A stretch of 64,000 nucleotides of DNA. It comes from CAVRAW01 sp963716135 (lineage in GTDB: Bacteria > Planctomycetota > Planctomycetia > Pirellulales > JADZDJ01). The translations under genes were made by a program, and so were the position numbers. The notes under the pieces are model-generated. The model was given only the letters and a program-made list of their open reading frames with translations. It had not been told where the DNA came from and made no database searches. Shown one piece after another: positions 7,943 to 14,476 of this stretch. The stretch's first letter is position 1; the number at the start of each line of letters is the position of its first letter. Where the stretch lies: assembly GCA_963716135.1 (NCBI GenBank), contig OY970289.1, positions 4,092,001 to 4,156,000 of the forward strand. Reading direction: 5' to 3'.

Positions 7943-8489
7943 CTGGCTCGCCTGCCATTGTGATCGTCACTTTTCCGGGCAGTCCTGAGTCGAGCTTGGA
8001 AACCATCTCGCTAACTTTTTCTTTCGGCCCCCTAACAGTCATTTGGCATGCCTTGCCATTCTTTACACATCTAGCAGTCATCGATATTCCGGGAACAGAT
8101 ACTGTCGGCTCAGCAACCATAGAGACCAGTTTCGTAGGTTCAATCGGCTCCGCCAGCCCCCATTCAAAGGTCAGTGGATCGTCGCTGATTTTGTTGTCAG
8201 CCTTAAATTCGCCTAAGCGAACCTGGACATTGAGATTGAGCTGTTGGCTGATTGCGCCTTTCGCGGCGGCGACTGTTGTTTCGATTTTGGTAAGGCGCTC
8301 AATCACTGTTGGGTAGCAGTCCGTTACCTTAGTGATTCCCTTTAGTTCTGTGTCAATTGATGATAGATGCGAACTTACACTATTGCACCACGTAAACACG
8401 GCAATGACAGCCGCCGTAATAAGGCCGCCAATAACTGCATACCACATCTGCTTGCCATGAGATTCGCCTTTGGTTCGACCGGTTGCCAT
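7935..8489 (-). CDS. Membrane-anchored hypothetical protein
   Basis: A 184-residue protein with a basic cytoplasmic start (MATGRTKGESHGKQ), one N-terminal membrane helix (MWYAVIGGLITAAVIAVFTW) and an outside domain of mixed strands. It begins with a short coiled segment (LSSIDTELKGITKVTD) and ends in an EKVSEMVSKLD-containing domain. I recognise no family. Codon use looks like its neighbours. A 17-bp dyad lies 40 bases upstream of the start and may be its operator. Confidence 0.6.
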   Translation of the reverse strand: MATGRTKGESHGKQMWYAVIGGLITAAVIAVFTWCNSVSSHLSSIDTELKGITKVTDCYPTVIERLTKIETTVAAAKGAISQQLNLNVQVRLGEFKADNKISDDPLTFEWGLAEPIEPTKLVSMVAEPTVSVPGISMTARCVKNGKACQMTVRGPKEKVSEMVSKLDSGLPGKVTITMAGEPAN

Positions 8490-8528
8490 AGTGCTACCCC
8501 TCAGATTTTAAGCGTAATTGGGCGGGTG

Positions 8529-8545
8529 GTGTTACAGACTAACAC
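8529..8545. promoter_or_regulatory. Dyad GTGTTA-N5-TAACAC
   Basis: Perfect 6-bp inverted arms with a 5-base spacer, 40 bases upstream of the start of the leftward membrane protein gene (8489). The size and place suit an operator; no regulator can be assigned. Confidence 0.35.
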
Positions 8546-8978
8546 GGCTGTTACGCGTGCAAAGGGCATTTGCTTAACTTTTTTCGGCATTTCTGCATTC
8601 GTAAACGAAGGCAATTTGCTGTCATCGGCTTATGCCCGCCTGTGCGCTTCTAGCGGGACAGTGCCCAGATCCGCCCCGCAAACTCGGGCACATCCGAGTC
8701 GTGATAGATCTGTAATTCTTATGAAATGGGATCGCAAGCAACGATACCTGCGCGGTCATCACGGTTTAGAAATGCGCGACATGATCGCGATGCCGGGTTC
8801 AGGAACTAAATTTCTTTCACTCCTGCGCCATAAATCACGGACGCGGCTTAGCTAGGCGCTTCCGCTTCCTTCTGGCATCGGCCCCGGCGCAGCTTGCCGA
8901 GCTGCCTTTCGGGGCATCCCGATGACGGCCTGCATGCTCGCAGGTCGTCTTTCTTCCTCTTAGCCTGAGGAGACAGCC
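8546..8978. other. Intergenic region without a supported gene
   Basis: About 430 bases between a leftward and a rightward gene. Open frames exist but have no start signals or protein-like composition. The short string AGCGGGACAGTGCC near 8652 also occurs near 40375. The end of the region (GAGGAGACAGCC) is the Shine-Dalgarno of the next small gene. Confidence 0.5.
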
Positions 8979-9134
8979 TTGGATATCACCTTGTTGATTT
9001 GCTGTTCGCTGACCTTGCTGTTGGCCGTCGCGGCGCTGGTGCGCGAGGTGCGCCTGCGACGAGCCCTGCAGGCCTTGTTGGCCCGCATTCTCGCGCTGGA
9101 GGGATTATGTCTCACGGAAAACCTTCCGCCCTGA
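8979..9134 (+). CDS. Small single-helix membrane protein (TTG start)
   Basis: A 51-residue reading from TTG 8979 gives a hydrophobic helix (LDITLLICCSLTLLLAVAAL) followed by a basic segment VREVRLRRALQALLARI. A strong GAGGAG lies 6-7 bases before the TTG, which decides the start. The last 28 bases overlap the next gene in another frame, suggesting coupling. Too short for a family assignment; expected to sit in the membrane with a basic cytoplasmic tail. Confidence 0.45.
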   Translation: MDITLLICCSLTLLLAVAALVREVRLRRALQALLARILALEGLCLTENLPP

Positions 9135-9640
9135 TGATGATCGCTCTTCTGCTGGCGATGATCGCCGCAGAGGGCTGCGGCAGTGATAGTGATCGAGTGG
9201 CCCAGATTGCCCTGGAAGCATCGCAGCGGCAAGCCGCCCAAGACCAGGAAATGGCCAAGCTCAACCAAACGGTCGCTGAAGGTACCCGGCAGATGACCGC
9301 GGAGCGCGGCGAAGCCAATCGCCAGCTACTGGCCATGGAGCAGAACCTGCAGACGCAGCGTGATGACCTGGACGCCGAGCGCCGCTCAATGGGCGCTGCA
9401 CGCCGCCGGGAGTCGCTCTTGGCGCCGGTGCTGACGACGATTGGGGCACTTATCGTGTGTGCGCTGCCGCTGGTGCTGTGCTGGTATCTGCTGCATGGAC
9501 TGGGCGCCGAGTCCTCGGAGACCGAGGTGACCGGCATGCTGACTGAGCAGCTTTTGCTACGCGACGATCCGCTGCCGCTGGGGCACAGTCCCCTAGCGGA
9601 GCTGCCCGGGCCCGATCCTGAGAAGCTTGAAGGGTCGTAG
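9107..9640 (+). CDS. Lipoprotein-like protein with coiled coil and C-terminal membrane helix
   Basis: ATG 9107 follows GGAGGG and starts a lipoprotein-type signal, MMIALLLAMIAAEGCG, with Cys as the likely lipidated residue. Residues about 35-105 form a Gln/Glu/Arg-rich coiled coil (ASQRQAAQDQEMAKLNQTVA and MEQNLQTQRDDLDAERRSM). A membrane helix LAPVLTTIGALIVCALPLVL comes next, then a short acidic Pro-rich tail. No enzyme domain is visible. It lies 115 bases before the ubiquitin-like operon on the same strand and may belong to it, but nothing in the sequence proves that. Confidence 0.65.
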   Translation: MSHGKPSALMMIALLLAMIAAEGCGSDSDRVAQIALEASQRQAAQDQEMAKLNQTVAEGTRQMTAERGEANRQLLAMEQNLQTQRDDLDAERRSMGAARRRESLLAPVLTTIGALIVCALPLVLCWYLLHGLGAESSETEVTGMLTEQLLLRDDPLPLGHSPLAELPGPDPEKLEGS

Positions 9641-9755
9641 CTGGTACCTCGTGCTTTGGCGGCTGTTGCTGTCGGAGCGTTCTCTAGAACGTTTTTACCC
9701 AGGCGGTACTGCGCAGCATGCGCCACCGCCGCCACTCAAAAGAAAGGATTTTGCC

Positions 9756-9938
9756 ATGACCCAGGTCGAGCTGGAACGCGAAGTGGCACAGCACACCGGC
9801 GAATCAGTCTGCACGATTCACCGGCGGGGCTTCAGTGTTGCCCAACCGCATTACCCACCGCCGCTAGTGGTCGATTGGGATCGGCTGGAGGCCGAGCGGC
9901 ATGGGATGGCCAGGGACCGCAAGGATTCAGCCCGCTGA
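9756..9938 (+). CDS. Small protein, paralogue of 12705-12893, heads Ubl operon
   Basis: The 60-residue product starts MTQVELEREVAQHTGESVCT, continues HRRGFSV, and ends with PPPLVVDWDRLEAER. The protein at 12705 has the same layout (MTATQIKRTVSQVTGKSVPE, PRGCYLV, RPPQVVDWNELDAWR), so the two are paralogues with an HTH-like N-terminal part and a conserved VVDW-x-x-L motif. GAAAGGA lies just upstream. Because the pair frames the Ubl, E2, JAMM and E1 genes, it is likely part of that system. Possible roles are substrate, adaptor or regulator; none is established. Confidence 0.65.
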   Translation: MTQVELEREVAQHTGESVCTIHRRGFSVAQPHYPPPLVVDWDRLEAERHGMARDRKDSAR

Positions 9939-10002
9939 TTCGGCTCTTTGTCAGCAAGCGATGCAACTTACTAACTTCCTTTTTCGAAAATCGGAGGCCT
10001 GC

Positions 10003-10221
10003 ATGAAGATTTTGTTCATTAACAACGACGGCGGCGGCTTTGCCGACTACATCGACGTGCCTGCGGGAATCACCGTGGCGACACTCTTCCAAGAGCGGAT
10101 TCCGCACGGCAAGCCGCAGGACTTCTTGATCCGCGTCAACCGCCAGCCAGTGGCGGCCGACTATGTGCTGCAGGAAGGGGATCGCTGCAGCTGCAGCCCC
10201 ACCAAGATCCAAGGTGCCTGA
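10003..10221 (+). CDS. Ubiquitin-like (MoaD/ThiS-type beta-grasp) protein
   Basis: A 72-residue beta-grasp protein: MKILFINNDGGGFADYIDVP starts the first hairpin, ITVATLFQERIP fits the helix, and FLIRVNRQPVAADYVLQEGD carries the late strands typical of MoaD/ThiS/Ubl proteins. It would be adenylated at its C-terminus by the E1 encoded at 11926 and passed to the E2-like protein. The C-terminus is PTKIQGA, so the terminal di-glycine is absent and only Gly-Ala is present, unless the family uses a different end. ATG 10003 has GGAGG at the right distance. An intrinsic terminator follows before the E2-like gene. Confidence 0.75.
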   Translation: MKILFINNDGGGFADYIDVPAGITVATLFQERIPHGKPQDFLIRVNRQPVAADYVLQEGDRCSCSPTKIQGA

Positions 10222-10243
10222 AAACATTCATTTGAGACCTGCC

Positions 10244-10285
10244 TCGGGGCCTGTCGCGCTTCGACGCGGCGGCCCCGCTTTTTTG
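10244..10285 (+). terminator. Intrinsic terminator inside the Ubl operon
   Basis: CGGGGCC pairs with GGCCCCG and is followed by CTTTTTT. It lies between the Ubl gene and the E2-like/RING gene. Partial termination here would make much more Ubl than enzyme, a sensible ratio for a modifier; that is inference. Confidence 0.7.
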
Positions 10286-10304
10286 TATCCCGACGGAGAT
10301 TGAT

Positions 10305-11344
10305 ATGCCGATTTACCACAAACCGTTTTGGCGCGCAGCAGGCCTCGTCTGCGGGCAGCTGGCCAAAGCTGCCGCCGGAAGCCAAACCTTCACCTTGCCA
10401 ACTTCCCAGTGGCAGACACTGGTGAAACTGGTGCGCGATATCCAGCTGGCCGGCGATCGTGGCTGGCGCCACGCAGCCCGCCGCCGGCACGAGGAATTGC
10501 TATCGGAGTTGGACTATTTTGAGCGGTCGATTTCGCAGCTGGTCGATCAGCGGCGGGACACACGGCCGGCAAACGTGCTGGCTAGCGACACCGAGGTGTA
10601 CCGAGACCTGGTGGCCTTGGACGGCGAGTTTGCCGAGGTCCGCTGCGATTTTGAAGAGCAGGTCATCGCCGTTACCACCGATCCGGTGGTGCTGGATGGG
10701 ATCGACCTAGGCCGTTTCCAGATCCGACTCAATTGGCAGCAGCTTGGAGATGCCCAGCCCTACACGATCGTGGCGTTGGATCCCAATCCGGCGGCAGCCA
10801 ACTCCGCCGTCACTCATCCCCATGTGAGCGACGAGATCCTGTGTGAAGGAGACGGGCGCCGGACGATTCAGGCTGCGCTGCGCAGGGGCGGCTGGCGGAT
10901 TTCTTTACGATCGTCGATCGCTTGCTGCGCACGTACGCCGAGGGGAGGGCCTACGTCGAATTGAACAACTGGAACGGCGTCACCTGCCACGATTGCGGCT
11001 GCGTGGTTTCGGAAGATGAACGCTGGTGCTGCGAGCGCTGTGAGGAGACGATCTGCTGCGATTGCGGCGGTTGCTGCCAGCATTGCGATCGGACCTACTG
11101 CAGCGGTTGTTCTGCCGAGTGTCCGCTGTGCGAGGGGAGTTGCTGTGCTAGTTGCTTGGAACGTTGCCCATCGTGTGGGCGGCGTGTTTGTCCCGATTGC
11201 CTGTTACCGGACGATAACCACTGCACAAGGTGCCATGAAGAACTACAACCACAAACTGAATCTGATGCCCAAGCCGAGCCGGCCCTCCAACCCGAGCCTG
11301 CGGTTCACGCCGACGGCCTGGGCCAAGCTGCTGTATCTGCGTGA
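10305..11344 (+). CDS. E2-like conjugating domain fused to RING-like zinc ribbons (frameshifted)
   Basis: Two adjoining frames make one protein of about 346 residues. The first (ATG 10305, GGAGAT upstream) contains an E2-like core: strands ending FQIRLNWQQLGDAQPYTIVA, then THPHVSDEILCEG, which fits the E2 HPN-x(n)-C signature with Cys180 as the presumed thioester cysteine. Near 10878 the frame slips: one missing base would join IQAAL to AQGRLADFFTIVDRLLRTYA. The second frame runs to 11344 and carries about ten CxxC units (CHDC, CERC, CCDC, CQHC, CSGC, CPLC, CASC, CPSC, CPDC, CTRC), a string of RING/treble-clef zinc sites. As written, the first frame stops at 10964. It may be a pseudogene, an assembly error or two coupled genes. 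Role inferred: transfer of Ubl to targets. Confidence 0.7.
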
Positions 11345-11933
11345 CTGTGGTGAAACCGAAGTGGGCGGCTTCGGGATTGCCGAAACGGAGGATCTATTGC
11401 TGGTCACTGATTTGACGTTGGTCGACCAGGTCTGCTCCTTTGCCACGGTAGCGTTTGACGACGCGGCCGTGGCGGATTTGTTTGACGAGCAGGTGGATCT
11501 GGGATTGCGCCCGGCACAGTTCGCCCGAATCTGGGCGCATACTCATCCCGGCGATTCAGCCGATCCAAGTTCCGTCGATGAGGAAACGTTTGGGCGCGTA
11601 TTTGGCGGAACCGATTGGGCGGTGATGTTCATTCTGGCCCGCGGCGGAGAAACCTACGCTCGCTTGCGATTCAACAACGGCCCCGGCGGCGCTATCGAAC
11701 TGCCGGTTCAGGTGGATTACTCGCAGCCTTTTGATGCCAGTGACCATGAGGCTTGGGAGGCTGAATATCTGGCGAAGGTGCAGCAGAAAATTTGGCCGCC
11801 TGCGGAGAAGGCGCAATTGGATGGAAGCGCCGCCAAAGGCGATGTCCACGAAGAAGAGCAGGTGGCCGCGGCGGTTTCGGAATTTTCTGATTGGAACCCT
11901 TACTGGATGGAGGATGATCCCTGGTATGACTGA
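11235..11933 (+). CDS. JAMM/MPN+ metallopeptidase of the Ubl operon
   Basis: Zinc peptidase expected to trim or remove the Ubl. The JAMM signature is complete: Glu42 in TEVGGFGIAE, then AHTHPGDSADPSSVD with His102, His104, Ser112 and Asp115. The 232-residue protein ends in an acidic tail rich in Trp and Asp (NPYWMEDDPWYD). ATG 11235 is inside the end of the RING frame (110-base overlap), with AAGG upstream; the RING, JAMM and E1 genes all overlap, so tight coupling is likely. Proteins of this class in bacterial Ubl operons are known or predicted deubiquitinase-like enzymes. Confidence 0.85.
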   Translation: MKNYNHKLNLMPKPSRPSNPSLRFTPTAWAKLLYLRDCGETEVGGFGIAETEDLLLVTDLTLVDQVCSFATVAFDDAAVADLFDEQVDLGLRPAQFARIWAHTHPGDSADPSSVDEETFGRVFGGTDWAVMFILARGGETYARLRFNNGPGGAIELPVQVDYSQPFDASDHEAWEAEYLAKVQQKIWPPAEKAQLDGSAAKGDVHEEEQVAAAVSEFSDWNPYWMEDDPWYD

Positions 11934-12582
11934 CCAACTAAATCGTTTTGTACGCCAGGCGGAACTGGTACCGATGGACCGACTGGCCCAGGTATCGGCC
12001 AGCGTAATCGGCTGCGGCGCCATCGGCCGCCAGGTGGCGCTGCAGTTGGCTTCAATTGGAATTCGCAAGCTGCAACTGATCGATTTCGACGAAGTGGATG
12101 CGACCAACGTCACGACCCAAGGCTACCTGCACGCTGAGATTGGTATGCCCAAAGTCGTGGCGCTGGCTGCGGCAGTGACGAGGATCGATCCGGAGATCGA
12201 GATCCAACAGGTTGACGAGCGGTTTCGCCCAAAGATACCGGTGGAAGATGCCGTGTTCTGCTGCGTCGATTCGATCGACACACGGGCGGCGATCTGGCGC
12301 GCGGTTCAGGGGCGATGCCGGTTTTGGGCGGATGGGCGGATGCTGGGTGAAGTGATCCGCATTCTGGTTGCAGCAGATCCAGAAGGGCGGCGGCACTACC
12401 CGTCGACCTTGTTTGCCGCGGCTGAAGCTCAGCAGGGCAGCTGTACCGCCCGTAGCACGATCTATTCCGCCAGCGTTGCGGCCGGATTTATGGTCCATCA
12501 ATTCACGCGCTGGCTTCGGGGACTGCCGGTGGATAAAGACGTTTCTTTGAATCTGCTGGCCAGTGAGCTGGCCGTGGTCTGA
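11926..12582 (+). CDS. E1-like/ThiF-family Ubl-activating enzyme
   Basis: Adenylates the C-terminus of a Ubl and may hold it as a thioester. The 218-residue protein has the nucleotide loop VIGCGAIG (residues 27-34), the E1 DFDEVDATN motif (about 53-61) and a crossover region with Cys173 in GSCTARS, the usual place of the catalytic cysteine in compact bacterial E1s. There is no zinc CxxC pair as in MoeB. ATG 11926 has GGAGGATG upstream and overlaps the JAMM stop by 8 bases. It is short compared with full E1 enzymes but normal for operonic ThiF-like proteins. Confidence 0.85.
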   Translation: MTDQLNRFVRQAELVPMDRLAQVSASVIGCGAIGRQVALQLASIGIRKLQLIDFDEVDATNVTTQGYLHAEIGMPKVVALAAAVTRIDPEIEIQQVDERFRPKIPVEDAVFCCVDSIDTRAAIWRAVQGRCRFWADGRMLGEVIRILVAADPEGRRHYPSTLFAAAEAQQGSCTARSTIYSASVAAGFMVHQFTRWLRGLPVDKDVSLNLLASELAVV

Positions 12583-12704
12583 CAGGCAACGCTGGCCGCA
12601 GTTCTGGCCGGATCGCAGGTTCGCCTTCGGCCGCTGAGCGCGCACGGCTGAGCAACGATCGTACCAAAATTCAACACGCACCCAACTATTTCGGAGGGAA
12701 GGAT

Positions 12705-12893
12705 ATGACTGCTACTCAAATCAAGCGCACCGTATCACAAGTCACTGGAAAATCAGTGCCTGAATGCGTCCCTCGCGGCTGCTACCTGGTGGGCACACTC
12801 AGAGCAGACGATCGCTCCGATACAGCTGATCGGCCGCCGCAGGTCGTCGATTGGAACGAACTCGATGCCTGGCGCTACAAGTTGACTGAGTAA
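12705..12893 (+). CDS. Small protein, paralogue of 9756-9938, ends Ubl operon
   Basis: A 62-residue protein with strong GGAGGGAAGG before ATG 12705. It aligns end to end with the small protein at 9756: MTATQIKRTVSQVTGKSVPE against MTQVELEREVAQHTGESVCT, then RPPQVVDWNELDAW against PPPLVVDWDRLEAE. It sits 122 bases after the E1 gene and just before the operon terminator. The only lysine-rich part is the N-terminal half. Role unknown; being duplicated at both ends of the operon suggests a substrate, adaptor or regulator of the Ubl pathway. Confidence 0.65.
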   Translation: MTATQIKRTVSQVTGKSVPECVPRGCYLVGTLRADDRSDTADRPPQVVDWNELDAWRYKLTE

Positions 12894-12900
12894 AGCACCA

Positions 12901-12938
12901 AGACGCCCAAGTACCACCAGTGCTTGGGTGTCTTTTTT
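12901..12938 (+). terminator. Intrinsic terminator ending the Ubl operon
   Basis: AGACGCCCAAG pairs with CTTGGGTGTCT (one G-U) across a 10-base loop and is followed by TTTTTT, 8 bases after the stop of the last small gene. Confidence 0.85.
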
Positions 12939-13192
12939 AGCTCTGCCGCGACCTGCTCGTCCGATTGTCAGGACCTTCGCAGCCCGCGGCGGCGGTACTT
13001 CCTGACGATCGGCTAACGGCGCACCCGAAGCTCGTCGGTGCTGGTCGAGGTAGCAGGACCGCCGGGAATTACAGAATCGAGAACCGCTAATTTGACGGCG
13101 ATGCGGCACTTTGAATTCCGAGATGAGTTAATTGGAATTAGCCAAATCGGCATTTTGCGCATGTGTCACGCCCGCAACGCTTTCCCACTAAA

Positions 13193-13290
13193 GGAAGGTT
13201 TTCGGGACGCTGAATGTCCCGGGAGGGAGCCGCGAATTTCCTGAGCCGCTGTCCGTCGGCTACAATCACCCTGCCGTCGCGTGGGGAGGA
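13193..13290 (+). repeat. R2 promoter/ribosome-site repeat, copy 1
   Basis: Long copy: GGTTTTCGGGACGCTGAATG, then GCGAATTTCCTGAGCCGCTG, then GGCTACAATCACCCTGCC and GCGTGGGGAGG. It ends 7 bases before the ATG of the next gene, so GGGGAGG is its Shine-Dalgarno and TACAAT a likely -10 box. Other copies are at 28128, 30463, 32955, 33588, 34131 and 52571. Confidence 0.75.
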
Positions 13291-13297
13291 AATCTCG

Positions 13298-14125
13298 ATG
13301 AAACCGCATGAACTGCTTACTGTCTTTCTGAAGGCAATCGGGATTTGGTTTTTTGTCAATGGTTTGGAAATGCTACCTGATGCGATGCGCTCCGTTCATA
13401 AGTATGACAATGCGGAAGAGTTTTTTTATTTGATGATGGGCAGTTTCGGTTTTCCCGCAGTTGCGATTATCGCTGGAATGTGGTTGTTTGTCACAACAGA
13501 TATTTTCGTCGGGCTTGCATTCCCCAACGCGATCTTGGCGGACGTTAAGAATACCAAACGTGATTTGGCTCCGAGTGTACCGTACCCCGATCTCTTGTCG
13601 GTCGTATTGAAAGCAATTGGAGCATTTAAGATTGTGCATGGAATTGCAACAGTGCCGTTAGATATTGTGATTGCTCATCGACCAGCGAAGTTCGAACCAT
13701 TCTTTTATTGGATAATCGATTCTTTCGGATTCGCAGCAATCTCAATCATTTTTGGTTTCTGTTTGGTGTTCAAAACAGGTTGGTTTGTGCGGTTTGCATA
13801 TCCAGAGGCCAATCCTGCAAATAGCGGCGAAACAAAAGGAGACGTTCTGACGAATTCATCGCATGAATTGCTCGGAGTCATTACGAAAGCGCTGGGAGTC
13901 TGGTTCCTTGTTTATGGGGTGGCGAGGTTGCCAAGTAAAATTAACCGTGCTTTTATTGTCCCAACTGTGGAACCACTTCTTCCCACAATTCGGGACACGA
14001 TCGCGCCTCCAGCAATTGTGATCATCTGTGGCTGCGTGTTGTTTTTCGCCACGAATTGGGTCGTGGGATTGGCGTTTCCTGAACCCGTTCCAGCGGAAGA
14101 CGATGAAACAATCGACAGCGCGTAG
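13298..14125 (+). CDS. Membrane protein with three internal repeats
   Basis: A 275-residue integral membrane protein built from three units of about 90 residues. Each starts with a LL-x(4)-KAIG/KALG motif (HELLTVFLKAIGIWFFVNGL, PDLLSVVLKAIGAFKIVHGI, HELLGVITKALGVWFLVYGV), has a loop with conserved Pro, then a second helix ending in a FVGLAFP/FVRFAYP/VVGLAFP motif. That gives about six helices with the Pro-containing turns at one face. No known transporter or enzyme motif is present. The start at 13298 is set by R2's GGGGAGG. The tail is short and acidic. Confidence 0.75.
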   Translation: MKPHELLTVFLKAIGIWFFVNGLEMLPDAMRSVHKYDNAEEFFYLMMGSFGFPAVAIIAGMWLFVTTDIFVGLAFPNAILADVKNTKRDLAPSVPYPDLLSVVLKAIGAFKIVHGIATVPLDIVIAHRPAKFEPFFYWIIDSFGFAAISIIFGFCLVFKTGWFVRFAYPEANPANSGETKGDVLTNSSHELLGVITKALGVWFLVYGVARLPSKINRAFIVPTVEPLLPTIRDTIAPPAIVIICGCVLFFATNWVVGLAFPEPVPAEDDETIDSA

Positions 14126-14153
14126 CCCGGTTTATCGGCCTACAGTGCCATAA

Positions 14154-14264
14154 TTGTGTTTCCGAGACGGAATTCGTGTGCCGGGAACTCACCCGTTTGA
14201 TGACACCGGCCGGTTGGCCCGACTGCGCCGCAGAATTCGTGGGCGGCCGCTTCAGCAACGAACG
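14154..14264 (+). repeat. R1 intergenic repeat, partial copy
   Basis: Contains the R1 pieces CGAGACGGAATTCGTGTGCC, GGGAACTCACCCGTTTGATG, GCCGCAGAATTCGT and CTTCAGCAACGAACG but lacks the left arm GTCTCATCAAC. It lies in the 350-base gap after the triple-repeat membrane gene. The rest of that gap (14265-14476) shows no supported gene; TAGAAT near 14440 may be a -10 box for the next gene. Confidence 0.6.
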
Positions 14265-14476
14265 ATTTCCATTACCTAGGGTGGCTTGGCGGCAATCGAA
14301 CCTGATCAGGTAATAGGTCCGTTTGAGGCTCGGCGAATTCTTTTGTTCTTCATAAATCACGCGCACCAAATAACCGGCAGCGACCTGCAGCGTTTGCCGC
14401 GGCGGCAATCCGTAGTTCGTTAGCCCGCGGCAATATGGTAGAATCTGCCTTGGGCCAGACGCCGCGTTAAAATCCC

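Noticed and set aside
8367..8855. Plus-strand open frame upstream of the Ubl region
   Set aside because: Antisense to the membrane protein gene at 7935-8489 in its first part, and without protein character in the rest.
14265..14408. Minus-strand peptide LPPRQTLQVAAGYLVRVIYE with protein-like composition
   Set aside because: Runs into an R1 copy and the end of the upstream gene in antisense; no start or ribosome site. Could be a remnant, but support is too weak.
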